DNA from: Luteimonas sp.
Lineage (GTDB): Bacteria > Pseudomonadota > Gammaproteobacteria > Xanthomonadales > Xanthomonadaceae
Assembly: GCA_024707405.1 (NCBI GenBank)
Contig: JANPZU010000001.1
Coordinates: forward strand, 518,877-582,876
Length of the DNA: 64,000 nt
Reading direction: 5' to 3'
A program made the position numbers and the translations under genes. This document shows, piece by piece, positions 41,144-50,076 of this stretch. The notes beneath the pieces are model-generated. The model was not told the DNA's origin, ran no database searches, and was given only the letters and a program-made list of their open reading frames with translations. Within the stretch, counting starts at the first letter, position 1, and every line of letters begins with the position of its first letter.

Positions 41144-41601
41144 GGCCCATCGGGAATCTCCGGCTCGACGAGTTGCGCCAGCAATACCAACGACTCCTGC
41201 CACCCCTGGTAACAGAAGTCCACCGGGATCGCCGCAGGAATGCCTTCCTGGACGATCCGCAGCACGGTGCCGGCGATGCTCTCTTCGAAGTCCACCGTGA
41301 CCTGCATTTCGCCGGGCAGGCGGGGCGCGTCGAAGGTATCGGTGTGGCGGATGCGCCTGTCGGGCACCAACTCGACGTACTTCACCGTGAACGAATGACT
41401 GGATCCGGTACCGAGGTTGGTGAACGACATGCGGTATCCGCCTCCGACCCGACCATCGAATTCATGCATCGTGGCGGTGAAGCCGTGCGGTGGCAGCCAT
41501 TTCACCAAGGCAGCGGCATCGAGGAAGGCGCGGTAGACGCGCTCCGGCGGCGCGCGCAGCACGCGGTGAAGCCGTACTGTTCCGGTGGACTCGCTGGACA
41601 T
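41140..41601 (-). CDS. SRPBCC (AHSA1-type) domain protein
   Basis: This is a 153-residue START-like helix-grip protein: TVRLHRVLRAPPERVYRAFLDAAALVKWLPPHGFTATMHEFDGRVGGGYRMSFT is typical of the AHSA1 (activator of Hsp90 ATPase C domain-like) group. Such proteins bind hydrophobic ligands; the ligand is unknown. The start follows AGGAGA. It lies 46 bases after acnD and overlaps the 2H phosphoesterase gene, so it rides in the prp operon. It may be a passenger. Confidence 0.88.
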   Translation of the reverse strand: MSSESTGTVRLHRVLRAPPERVYRAFLDAAALVKWLPPHGFTATMHEFDGRVGGGYRMSFTNLGTGSSHSFTVKYVELVPDRRIRHTDTFDAPRLPGEMQVTVDFEESIAGTVLRIVQEGIPAAIPVDFCYQGWQESLVLLAQLVEPEIPDGP

Positions 41602-41647
41602 GATCGGTGTCTCCTGTTCGTTGGACTGGCCGATGGCGACGAACGGG

Positions 41648-44263
41648 TCAGGCCGCTTTCGACATGTCGAGGAAATCCCGGGCGAAGCGCTGCAGCACGC
41701 CGCCGGCTTCGTAGATCGAGACTTCCTCGTCAGAATCCAGCCGGCAGGTGACCGGCACCTCGACAACCTCGCCATTCCTGCGGTGGATCACCAGCGTCAA
41801 CGTCGCTCGCGGCTTGCGTTCGCCGACCACGTCGAAGGTTTCGGTACCGTCGATGCCAAAGGTCTTTCGCGTGTCGCCCGGCTTGAACTCCAGCGGCAGC
41901 ACGCCCATGCCGATCAGGTTGGTGCGATGGATGCGCTCGAAGCCTTCGGCCACGATGGCTTCCACGCCCGCCAGCCGCACACCCTTCGCCGCCCAGTCAC
42001 GCGAACTGCCCTGCCCGTAATCGGCACCGGCGATGATGATCAGCGGCTGCTTGCGCTGCATGTAGGTTTCGATGGCCTCCCACATCCGCGTCACCGTGCC
42101 TTCGGGCTCGATGCGCGCCAACGAACCTTGCTTCACCTCGCCATCCACCACGGCCATTTCATTGACCAGTTTCGGATTGGCAAACGTCGCACGTTGCGCG
42201 GTGAGGTGGTCGCCGCGATGCGTGGCGTAGGAATTGAAGTCATCTTCCGGCAGGCCCATCTTCGCGAGGTACTCGCCCGCCGCGGAATCGAGCAGGATCG
42301 CGTTCGACGGCGACAGGTGGTCGGTCGTGATGTTGTCCGGCAGCACCGCCAGTGGGCGCATGCCGCGCAACGTGCGTTCGCCAGCCAGCGCACCTTCCCA
42401 GTAGGGCGGACGGCGGATGTAGGTGCTCATCGGGCGCCAGTCGTAGAGCGGACTGACCGACTCGCCGGATTCAACGTGCAGCTTGAACATCGGGCCGTAG
42501 ACCTGGCGGAACTGCTCCGGCTTCACGCTGGCCTTCACCACCGCGTCGATTTCCTCGTCGCTGGGCCAGATGTCCTTGAGCGTGACGGGATTGCCACCGG
42601 CATCGACGCCCAGCGCATCCTTCTCGATGTCGAAACGAACCGTGCCGGCGATGGCGTACGCGATCACCAGCGGCGGTGAAGCGAGGAACGCCTGCTTGGC
42701 GTAGGGATGGATGCGGCCATCGAAGTTTCGGTTGCCCGACAGCACGGCGGTCGCATACAGGTCGCGGTCGATGATCTCCTGCTGGATCTTCGGGTCGAGC
42801 GCGCCACTCATGCCATTGCAGGTGGTGCAAGCGAAGGCCACGATGCCGAATCCGAGCTTTTCCAGATCCGGCAGCAGGCCCGACTCTTCCAGGTACAACT
42901 GCACCGCCTTGGAACCGGGTGCGAGCGAACTCTTCACCCACGGCTTGCGCACCAGCCCCTTTGCGTTCGCGTTGCGCGCCAGCAAGGCCGCGGCGATGAC
43001 GTTGCGCGGATTGGAGGTATTGGTGCACGAAGTGATCGCGGCGATGACCACCGCGCCATCGGGCATCAAGCCACTCGCCTCCTCGGCCTTGCCGGCCTGC
43101 AGCTTGGCTTCATCGGCAATCCCGCGCTCGGCCAATGCGCTGGTCGGCAGCCGGCGATGCGGATTCGACGGGCCGGCCATGTTGCGCACCACGCTCGACA
43201 GGTCGAAATGCAATGTGCGTTCGTATTCGGCGTTGGCGAGATCGTCCACCCACAGGCCAGAGGCCTTCGCATAGGTTTCGACCAGCGCGACCTGCTCGTC
43301 GGTGCGGCCGGTCAGTCGCAGGTAATCGAGCGTGTTGTCGTCGATGAAGAACATCGCCGCAGTCGCGCCGTACTCGGGCGCCATGTTGGAGATGGTTGCG
43401 CGGTCGCCGATGGTCAATGCCGCCGCACCCTCGCCCCGGAATTCCAGATAGGCACCGACCACCTTTTCCTTGCGCAGGAACTCGGTCAGCGCCAGCACCA
43501 CATCGGTCGCGGTGATGCCCGGCGCCGGCTTGCCCGAGAGCTCAACGCCGACGATGTCCGGCGTGCGCATCCACGAGGCACGCCCGAGCATCACGTTCTC
43601 GGCTTCGAGGCCGCCCACGCCAATCGCCACCACGCCCAACGCATCGACATGCGGCGTGTGCGAGTCGGTGCCGACGCAGGTGTCGGGGAACGCAACGCCA
43701 TCCTGCGTGTACACCACCGGTGACATCTTCTCCAGGTTGATCTGGTGCATGATGCCGTTGCCCGGCGGGATGACGTCGACGTTCTTGAACGCCTGCTTCG
43801 TCCAGTCGATGAAATGGAAGCGATCCTCGTTGCGGCGATCCTCGATGGCACGGTTCTTCGCGAACGCATCCGGGTCGTAACCACCGCATTCCACCGCCAG
43901 CGAGTGGTCGACGATCAACTGCACCGGCACCACCGGGTTCACCGCGGCAGGGTCGCCCCCCATGTCGGCAATCGCATCGCGCAGCCCGGCGAGGTCGACC
44001 AGCGCGGTCTGTCCCAGGATGTCGTGGCACACGACGCGCACCGGGAACCACGGAAAGTCGATATCGCGCTTGCGCTCGATCAACTGCCCCAGGTAATCGC
44101 CGATCTTCGCCGGATCGGCCTTGCGCACGATGTTCTCGGCATGCACGCGCGCGGTGTACGGCAGCGTGGCCCATGCGCCGGGGCGGATGGCTTCGACGGC
44201 CTCTCGCGCGTCGTACCAGTCGAGATTGGTGCCGGGAAGATTCTTGCGATGCTGGCTGTTCAT
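41648..44263 (-). CDS. acnD: Fe/S-dependent 2-methylisocitrate dehydratase AcnD
   Basis: AcnD dehydrates 2-methylcitrate with a 4Fe-4S cluster and works with PrpF. It is an 871-residue aconitase-type protein. The cluster cysteines are in AITSCTNTSNP (near residue 415) and FACTTCNGMSG (near residue 480). VGTDSHTPHVDALG and ADYGQGSSRDWAAKG (the swivelling domain) are conserved. Length and context with prpF and prpC favour AcnD over the housekeeping AcnA. It sits 141 bases after prpC; the gap holds a palindromic repeat element that might reduce its expression relative to prpC. Confidence 0.95.
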   Translation of the reverse strand: MNSQHRKNLPGTNLDWYDAREAVEAIRPGAWATLPYTARVHAENIVRKADPAKIGDYLGQLIERKRDIDFPWFPVRVVCHDILGQTALVDLAGLRDAIADMGGDPAAVNPVVPVQLIVDHSLAVECGGYDPDAFAKNRAIEDRRNEDRFHFIDWTKQAFKNVDVIPPGNGIMHQINLEKMSPVVYTQDGVAFPDTCVGTDSHTPHVDALGVVAIGVGGLEAENVMLGRASWMRTPDIVGVELSGKPAPGITATDVVLALTEFLRKEKVVGAYLEFRGEGAAALTIGDRATISNMAPEYGATAAMFFIDDNTLDYLRLTGRTDEQVALVETYAKASGLWVDDLANAEYERTLHFDLSSVVRNMAGPSNPHRRLPTSALAERGIADEAKLQAGKAEEASGLMPDGAVVIAAITSCTNTSNPRNVIAAALLARNANAKGLVRKPWVKSSLAPGSKAVQLYLEESGLLPDLEKLGFGIVAFACTTCNGMSGALDPKIQQEIIDRDLYATAVLSGNRNFDGRIHPYAKQAFLASPPLVIAYAIAGTVRFDIEKDALGVDAGGNPVTLKDIWPSDEEIDAVVKASVKPEQFRQVYGPMFKLHVESGESVSPLYDWRPMSTYIRRPPYWEGALAGERTLRGMRPLAVLPDNITTDHLSPSNAILLDSAAGEYLAKMGLPEDDFNSYATHRGDHLTAQRATFANPKLVNEMAVVDGEVKQGSLARIEPEGTVTRMWEAIETYMQRKQPLIIIAGADYGQGSSRDWAAKGVRLAGVEAIVAEGFERIHRTNLIGMGVLPLEFKPGDTRKTFGIDGTETFDVVGERKPRATLTLVIHRRNGEVVEVPVTCRLDSDEEVSIYEAGGVLQRFARDFLDMSKAA

Positions 44264-44301
44264 GGCTGGCGGCTTCAGGTCTCAGGCTTCTTGTTTGCTG
44301 T

Positions 44302-44393
44302 CCCTTCCCCCGCTTGCGGGGAGGTGCCGAAGGCACGTGAAAGCACCCTCATCCGGCGCTTCGCGCCCCCTTCTCCCACAAGCGGGAGAAGGG
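44302..44393. repeat. palindromic intergenic repeat between prpC and acnD
   Basis: Two inverted blocks flank a central ATCCGGCGCTTCGCG. The right end is a 10-bp hairpin (CCCTTCTCCC, ACAAGC, GGGAGAAGGG), and the left end CCCTTCCCCCGCTTGCGGGG is a related sequence. This composition looks like a dispersed element of proteobacterial genomes; copy number cannot be seen here. Confidence 0.6.
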
Positions 44394-44404
44394 ATCTCCA
44401 GGTG

Positions 44405-45562
44405 TCAGCCGCGCTGGTCGATCGGCACGAACGCCTGGTCTTCCGGCCCGGTGTAGTTGGCGCTGGGACGGATGATCTTGCCGTCGATGCGCTGTTCGAT
44501 GATGTGTGCGCTCCAGCCGCTGGTTCGCGAGATCACGAACAGCGGGGTGAACATGTCGGTCGGCACGCCCATCACGTGGTAGCTGACGGCGCTGAACCAG
44601 TCGAGGTTGGGGAACATCTTCTTGACGTCCCACATCACCGACTCCAGGCGCTCGGCGATGTCGTACATCCGGGTGCTGCCGGCTTCTTCCGACAGATCCT
44701 TGGCGACCTGCTTGATCACCTTGTTGCGCGGGTCGGATACGGTATAGACCGGGTGGCCGAAACCGATCACCACTTCCTTGCGCTCGACGCGGGCACGGAT
44801 GTCGGCTTCCGCCTCGTCGGGGTTGTCGTAACGCTTCTGGATCTCGAACGCGACTTCGTTGGCGCCGCCATGCTTCGGCCCGCGCAAAGCGCCGATGCCG
44901 CCGCAGATCGCGCTGTAGATGTCCGATCCGGTGCCGGCGATGACCCGGCAGGCGAAGGTGGAAGCATTGAACTCGTGCTCGGCATACAGGATCAGCGAGG
45001 TATGCATCGCACGCACCCACGAATCGCTCGGCTTTTCGCCGTGCAGCAGGTGCAGGAAGTGGCCACCGATGGAGTCGTCGTCGGTCTCCACGTCGATGCA
45101 TTTCCCGTTGTAGGCGTAGTGGTACCAGTACAACAGCATCGAGCCGAACGAGGCCATCAGCTTGTCGGCGATGTCGCGTGCGCCGGGGTGGTTGTGGTCG
45201 TCTTTCTCCGGCTTCACGCAACCGAGCACCGAAACGCCGGTGCGCATGACATCCATCGGGTGCGCCGAGGGCGGCAGTTCTTCCAGCGCGCTCTTCACCG
45301 CAACCGGCAATCCGCGCAGCGATTTCAGCTTGGTCTTGTACGCGGCCAGCTCAGCGCGGTTGGGCAGCTTGCCGTGCACCAGCAGGTGCGCGATCTCCTC
45401 GAACTCGCTGGTGGTGGCCAGGTCGAGGATGTCGTAACCGCGGTAGGCCAGGTCGTTGCCGGTACGGCCGACCGTGCACAGTGCGGTATTGCCGGCGGCG
45501 GTGCCGGACAGGGCAACCGATTTCTTGGGCTTGAACGGCGTGGCGGTGGTGGCTTCGCTCAT
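44405..45562 (-). CDS. prpC: 2-methylcitrate synthase
   Basis: PrpC condenses propionyl-CoA with oxaloacetate to 2-methylcitrate. At 385 residues it has the short type II-like length of this family. The citrate synthase catalytic residues are clear: His in [12 protein letters not shown], His in [14 protein letters not shown] and Asp in [21 protein letters not shown] and [12 protein letters not shown] close the site. The start follows GGAGG. It is downstream of prpB and the small membrane protein gene on the same strand, so it probably belongs to one prp transcript. Confidence 0.96.
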   Translation of the reverse strand: MSEATTATPFKPKKSVALSGTAAGNTALCTVGRTGNDLAYRGYDILDLATTSEFEEIAHLLVHGKLPNRAELAAYKTKLKSLRGLPVAVKSALEELPPSAHPMDVMRTGVSVLGCVKPEKDDHNHPGARDIADKLMASFGSMLLYWYHYAYNGKCIDVETDDDSIGGHFLHLLHGEKPSDSWVRAMHTSLILYAEHEFNASTFACRVIAGTGSDIYSAICGGIGALRGPKHGGANEVAFEIQKRYDNPDEAEADIRARVERKEVVIGFGHPVYTVSDPRNKVIKQVAKDLSEEAGSTRMYDIAERLESVMWDVKKMFPNLDWFSAVSYHVMGVPTDMFTPLFVISRTSGWSAHIIEQRIDGKIIRPSANYTGPEDQAFVPIDQRG

Positions 45563-45683
45563 GGGTTTCCTCCAGTTACTGCGTTCTGTTCGTTGTTCGT
45601 TGTTCGTTGTCGCGGTCGTGGCCGCTCGGAGCACGCCGATGCGTTGGCCTAGAGGAAGCGGCGATCAAGCCGCGCCCGCACGC

Positions 45684-45731
45684 ACCGGAGGGAACCGGAC
45701 ATGGCGCACGCCATGTCCGGTTCCCTCCGGT
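45684..45731. repeat. perfect 23-bp inverted repeat with 2-base loop
   Basis: The left arm (45684-45706, beginning ACCGGAGGGAACC) is the exact reverse complement of the right arm (45709-45731), with only CA between. It lies just after the membrane protein gene and 122 bases before the prpC start. No T-run follows on either strand, so it is not a normal terminator. Confidence 0.9.
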
Positions 45732-45748
45732 CGACCAGTTGTGCGATC

Positions 45749-46360
45749 TCATCCGTCTCCCGCCGTCGCCGGCGGTACCAGTTCATTGTCGATGAACTCA
45801 TCCGCCCCCCGTGCCGGGCAGGCATCGATCTGCGTGCGGCGATGCTCCGGCCGGCGCTCGCGCTCGTCCAGGAGCCAGCAATCGCCCAGCGTGGAGCAGT
45901 AGCACACCGCCATCGCCATCCGCGGGTACCGATCGAGTAGAGGCTGGAAATCGGCGGCATCGTCCAATCCGATCTGTTGGATCCTCTCCCCCGGGGCAAT
46001 GACGACGCCATTGACGGTGGATCCTCGTGTCTCCCTCAGGTCGGGCAAGCCCAGTGCATCGAAGACGTCCGGCCAGCCACGCTGCGGTTTGTCGTCGACG
46101 TAGATACGCAGGCCGCCCACCAATGCCGGCCCGACGCCCTTGTTTTCGACACCGACCACCAAGCCGCCCTGATCGATCGTGATCACGGTCTGCAGGTACG
46201 GCCAGACCTCGGCACGCACCTGCTCGCGCTGCAGCAGTGCGGTGTAACTCGACACGACCAGCGCGAGCAGGCCGATCAGCGCTGCGATCACGGCAGCGAC
46301 CGCATTCCACTCCACGCGCTTCCCCGGCGCAGGCCCGGAGACGTTTGGGGTCTCGTTCAT
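45749..46360 (-). CDS. hypothetical single-span membrane protein in the prp cluster
   Basis: This is a 203-residue protein. After a short cytosolic start comes one membrane helix (NAVAAVIAALIGLLALVVSSYTALL, about residues 20-44). The rest is soluble and rich in beta strands (PYLQTVITIDQGGLVVGVENKGVGPALVGGLRIYVD), followed by APGERIQQIGLDD. The pattern resembles the small membrane-anchored proteins seen in many proteobacteria, without a named domain. CYCSTLGDCW holds a Cys cluster. It lies between prpB and prpC, 34 bases from prpB, so it is co-transcribed. The function is unknown. Confidence 0.8.
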   Translation of the reverse strand: MNETPNVSGPAPGKRVEWNAVAAVIAALIGLLALVVSSYTALLQREQVRAEVWPYLQTVITIDQGGLVVGVENKGVGPALVGGLRIYVDDKPQRGWPDVFDALGLPDLRETRGSTVNGVVIAPGERIQQIGLDDAADFQPLLDRYPRMAMAVCYCSTLGDCWLLDERERRPEHRRTQIDACPARGADEFIDNELVPPATAGDG

Positions 46361-46394
46361 CTGGGATTCCCGGCGGATACCTGAGTAGAGTGGC

Positions 46395-47279
46395 TTACTT
46401 CTTCGACGCGAACAACGTATCGAGTTTCTGCTCGAAGGCGTGGTAACCAATGCGCTCGTACAACTCTTCGCGGGTCTGCATCGTGTCCACGACGTTCTGC
46501 TGGTGGCCGTCGCGTCTGATCGCTTCGTACACCGTTTCGGCCGCCTTGTTCATCGCGCGGAACGCAGACAGTGGATAGAGCTGGATCGCCACGCCGACCG
46601 AGGCCAATTCGTCGCGCGTGAACAACGGCGTCTTGCCGAACTCGGTGATGTTGGCCAGCACCGGCACCTTCACCGCATCGACGAAGCGCTGGTACGTGGG
46701 CAGGTCGTAGGCGGCCTCGGCGAAGATGCCGTCGGCACCGGCTTCCACGCAGGCGATGGCGCGTTCGATCGCCGCATCCACGCCATCGACCTGGATGGCA
46801 TCGGTACGTGCGATCAGGAAGAAGTCCGGATCGGTCTTCACATCGGCCGCGGCCTTCACCCGGTCGACCATCTCGCCCTGGGTCACGATCTCCTTGCCGG
46901 GGCGATGCCCGCAACGCTTGGCGCCCACCTGGTCTTCGATATGGCAAGCCGCGGCGCCGGCCTTGATCAGCGACTTCACGGTGCGTTCGATGTTGAACGC
47001 ACTGGGGCCAAAACCGGTATCGATGTCGACCAGCAGCGGCAGGTCGCAGACGTCGGTGATGCGGCGCGTATCGATCAGCACGTCTTCCAGCGTGTTGATG
47101 CCCAGGTCGGGCAAGCCCAGCGAGCCGGCGGCGACTCCGCCACCGGAGAGATAGATCGCCTTGTAACCCGCACGCTTGGCGAGCAACGCGTGGTTGGCAT
47201 TGATGGCGCCGATCACCTGCAACGGCGATTCGGCGGCGAGCGCGGCGCGGAACGCGGCGCCTGCGGAATGTCGGGTCAT
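46395..47279 (-). CDS. prpB: 2-methylisocitrate lyase
   Basis: PrpB cleaves 2-methylisocitrate to pyruvate and succinate, the last step of the methylcitrate cycle. It is a 294-residue isocitrate lyase-family TIM barrel. The catalytic loop [12 protein letters not shown] carries the Cys. [20 protein letters not shown] and RTDAIQVDG supply magnesium and substrate ligands. The start at 47279 follows AGGAG. It is the first gene of the prp strand, divergent from the HTH-citrate synthase gene across 122 bases with tandem TTGAYCAA repeats. Confidence 0.97.
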   Translation of the reverse strand: MTRHSAGAAFRAALAAESPLQVIGAINANHALLAKRAGYKAIYLSGGGVAAGSLGLPDLGINTLEDVLIDTRRITDVCDLPLLVDIDTGFGPSAFNIERTVKSLIKAGAAACHIEDQVGAKRCGHRPGKEIVTQGEMVDRVKAAADVKTDPDFFLIARTDAIQVDGVDAAIERAIACVEAGADGIFAEAAYDLPTYQRFVDAVKVPVLANITEFGKTPLFTRDELASVGVAIQLYPLSAFRAMNKAAETVYEAIRRDGHQQNVVDTMQTREELYERIGYHAFEQKLDTLFASKK

Positions 47280-47365
47280 GGCTTGCTCCTGCCCTGTCTG
47301 GGCCCGCCGGCGCTTCGGCAGGCATCTTGCTGGGATCGGGAAGTACTGTGGCACCGGACGACTTG

Positions 47366-47392
47366 TTGATCAATCTTGACCAAATGAATCAA
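47366..47392. promoter_or_regulatory. tandem TTGAYCAA repeats, candidate operator of the prp locus
   Basis: TTGATCAA (47366-47373) and TTGACCAA (47376-47383) are spaced exactly 10 bp, one helical turn. A third, degenerate copy (TGAATCAA) starts at 47385. They lie in an AT-rich island between prpB and the divergent HTH-citrate synthase gene. Confidence 0.55.
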
Positions 47393-47401
47393 TATGTCGC
47401 C

Positions 47402-48634
47402 ATGCACGACGAGTTCATCCCCGCCAGCGAGGCCTGCGAGTTGCTCGGCATCAGCCCGGCCACGCTGTATGCCTACGTCAGCCGCGGGCTGCTGCAATCG
47501 CGCCCTGGCCCCGACCATCGCAGCCGCGTGTACCGGCGCACCGACGTGGACAAGCTGGTGCAGCGCAAACGCGCGGGGCGCGGGGCGGCGCGCGGCGCTG
47601 CACAAAGCCTCGACCGCGGCCTGCCGGTGATGGAAACGCGGATCTCGCTGATCCGTCCCGACGGCCCCTGGTATCGCGGGCATTCGGCAATCGCGATGGT
47701 GCGCGAAGGCGCTTCACTCGAAGACGCGGCGCGGTTGCTGTGGGATTGCGGCAACGAGGATCCCTTCGCGCAACCCGTCGTCGGCACCTGGCCCTATGCC
47801 GTCGCACCACTGGCGGGCGATGCACGCTTGCCACCGCTGGAGCGCGCGATGGCCGCGATCCCGCTGCTCGCGCTCGACGTGCGTCATTCGTTCAACGCTT
47901 CGCCTTCGGTACGGCGCGAAGTCGCCGCCACGCTGCTGCGGCACAACGCCGCTCTCCTCGTCGGCACGACACCCGGCACCGCGCCCGTCCACACAGTGCT
48001 GGCACGCCAATGGAAACCGCGCGACGCCAGGTTCGCCGAAGTGTTGCGCGCCGCGCTGGTGCTGTGCGCCGACCACGAACTGAATGTCTCTGCATTCGCC
48101 GCACGCGTCGTCGCCTCCACCGGCGCACACCTCCACGCCACGGTCTGCACCGGGCTGGCGGCGCTGTCCGGCCCGCGCCATGGCGGTGCCACCGCACGAG
48201 CACATGCCCTGATCCAGGATGCGCTCGATGCACCTTCGCCGGCACGCCATATCGGCGAACGATGGGCGCGTGGCGAAGACCTGCCCGGCTTCGGCCACGC
48301 CCTGTACCCGGACGGCGATCCACGCGGTGCCGAACTATTGAGGATGCTGCGGGAATCCCGCGGCAAGGATCGCGCGATGCAAGGCATCGATGCCTTGCTG
48401 AAGGGCGCCGGCGAATCCAGCGGACAACATCCGAACGTCGATTTCGCACTGGCCGCGATCTGCCATGTCCATGGCCTGCCGGCAACGCCCGCGCTGGTGC
48501 TGTTCGCCGCGGGCCGGCTTGCCGGCTGGCTCGCGCACGCACTCGAACAACAGGCCTCCGGCAGCCTGATCCGCCCTCGCGCACGCTACACCGGGCTGCC
48601 GCCCGGCAATGAAATCGAGACACCCGCCTCCTGA
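47402..48634 (+). CDS. helix-turn-helix/citrate synthase-domain fusion, probable prp regulator
   Basis: This is a 410-residue two-domain protein. Residues about 5-55 (FIPASEACELLGISPATLYAYVSRGLLQSRPG...SRVYRRTDVDKLV) form an excisionase/MerR-like helix-turn-helix. Residues about 75-405 are a citrate synthase domain. The catalytic set is kept: His260 in GPRHGGAT, His299 in GFGHALY and Asp347 in HPNVDFAL. The substrate Arg motif LIRPRARYTG is near the end. It lacks the usual GFGHRVY Arg. An upstream ATG at 47384 lies within the repeats, so 47402 is preferred, though neither has a good ribosome binding site. Divergence from prpBC-acnD-prpF suggests that it controls them, perhaps by sensing propionyl-CoA, oxaloacetate or methylcitrate. 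Confidence 0.85.
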   Translation: MHDEFIPASEACELLGISPATLYAYVSRGLLQSRPGPDHRSRVYRRTDVDKLVQRKRAGRGAARGAAQSLDRGLPVMETRISLIRPDGPWYRGHSAIAMVREGASLEDAARLLWDCGNEDPFAQPVVGTWPYAVAPLAGDARLPPLERAMAAIPLLALDVRHSFNASPSVRREVAATLLRHNAALLVGTTPGTAPVHTVLARQWKPRDARFAEVLRAALVLCADHELNVSAFAARVVASTGAHLHATVCTGLAALSGPRHGGATARAHALIQDALDAPSPARHIGERWARGEDLPGFGHALYPDGDPRGAELLRMLRESRGKDRAMQGIDALLKGAGESSGQHPNVDFALAAICHVHGLPATPALVLFAAGRLAGWLAHALEQQASGSLIRPRARYTGLPPGNEIETPAS

Positions 48635-48717
48635 GGCACCCGGCACGACGGCCGCACACGATTTGACATCACCCGGCCAGCCACCGACCCTGCCGCATCG
48701 CTCGCACGCTCCGTTCG

Positions 48718-50067
48718 ATGATGCACACCCGACTCCTGCTGCTGCTCGCCCTACTTGCCATGCCGTTGAATGCACTCCACGCCGATGCCGGCACCACCGG
48801 ATCGCCACCGACGCAGATGCCGCCCCCACCGGAATGGCTGCCCGCGATGGATGCGCTCTACGACGCCCAACTCCGCGCAGGCGGACTGGACGATCGCGCA
48901 TTCCCGCCTGACGCATGGTGGGACGTCGCGATGCCGCTGCTCACCCGCGAGCGCGGATTCACCACCGAGGACATCGGTCGCAGCGTCGAAGATCGCCCGT
49001 TGCGGCACGCGACGTGGGGCTCGGGCGAGACCCGCGTGTTCCTGTGGTCGCAGATGCACGGCGACGAAAGCACCGGATCGATGGCGCTCGCCGACCTGTT
49101 CCGCCTGCTCGGCGAACATCCGCACGACCCCATCGTGCAGCGCCTTCGCGCCGAAACCACGCTGCACTTCTTCCCGATGGTCAATCCCGATGGCGCGGCA
49201 CGCTTCCAGCGGCGGAACGCGCAAGGCATCGACATCAACCGCGATGCGCGCAACCTCGCATCGCCGGAAGCACGCACGCTGAAGTCGCTGTTCGACCAGG
49301 TGCAGCCGCACTTCGGCTTCAATTTGCACGACCAGCGTGCCGGCTACCGCGTGGGCGACACGGAACGCGGCACGGCCATCGCATTGCTGGCACCGCCCTA
49401 CAACGCCGCCAACGAAGTCAACGCCACGCGCCGGAAAGCGATGGAAGTGTCCGCGGTGATCCGCACGACGCTCGAACCCTACATCGCCGGCCACATCGCA
49501 CGCTGGGACGAGACCTTCAATCCGCGCGCCTTCGGCGACCTGACCGCGCAATGGGGCGCAGGCACCGTACTCATCGAAGCCGGCGGCATCGAAGGCGATC
49601 CGCAGAAGCAACGATTGCGCAAACTGTATTTCCTCTCGCTGGTCGCGGCGCTCGACAGCATCGCCACCGGCAGCCATGCAGGCATCGACACGGCGCTCTA
49701 CAGCGATCTCTCCGAGAACGGCGACGTCTGGCCCGACCTGCTGATCCGCAACGGCACCATCGCGTCGCCCGGCCTGCCACCGGCACGTACCGACTTGCTC
49801 GTGAATTTCCGCGATCCGCTGGCGGAAACAGGCGGATCGATCAACGACATCGGCGACCTGCAGGACACGCGCGCCCGGCACGTGATCGATGCACAGGGCC
49901 TGTACATCGTGCCGATCACGCGCGAGGCCGCCACTGCATCGCGACGGATCGCACCCGGCGCGCCCGCACGCCTGCACTTGGCTCGCGATCCGGAAGGACG
50001 CGACATCGTGTGGACGCTGGATCGCGACGTGGATCCGGCGCATCCGAGGCCCGGCAAGACACGCTGA
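48718..50067 (+). CDS. M14-family zinc carboxypeptidase-like protein, exported
   Basis: This is a 449-residue protein with a signal peptide (MMHTRLLLLLALLAMPLNALHA). It has the M14 zinc-binding pattern: SQMHGDESTGSMAL (HxxE), the substrate-binding INRDARNL, His in FNLHDQ, and the catalytic Glu in VLIEAGG. The C-terminal 90 residues form a separate small domain of unclear kind. It may trim peptides or murein peptides in the periplasm. It starts 83 bases after the HTH-citrate synthase gene on the same strand, and ends nine bases before the convergent prpE gene. A role in propionate use is not evident. Confidence 0.88.
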   Translation: MMHTRLLLLLALLAMPLNALHADAGTTGSPPTQMPPPPEWLPAMDALYDAQLRAGGLDDRAFPPDAWWDVAMPLLTRERGFTTEDIGRSVEDRPLRHATWGSGETRVFLWSQMHGDESTGSMALADLFRLLGEHPHDPIVQRLRAETTLHFFPMVNPDGAARFQRRNAQGIDINRDARNLASPEARTLKSLFDQVQPHFGFNLHDQRAGYRVGDTERGTAIALLAPPYNAANEVNATRRKAMEVSAVIRTTLEPYIAGHIARWDETFNPRAFGDLTAQWGAGTVLIEAGGIEGDPQKQRLRKLYFLSLVAALDSIATGSHAGIDTALYSDLSENGDVWPDLLIRNGTIASPGLPPARTDLLVNFRDPLAETGGSINDIGDLQDTRARHVIDAQGLYIVPITREAATASRRIAPGAPARLHLARDPEGRDIVWTLDRDVDPAHPRPGKTR

Positions 50068-50076
50068 CGCAAGCGA

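Noticed and set aside
45591..45613. TTCGTTG repeated three times upstream of prpC
   Set aside because: A short, simple repeat before the ribosome binding site; no evidence that it has a function.
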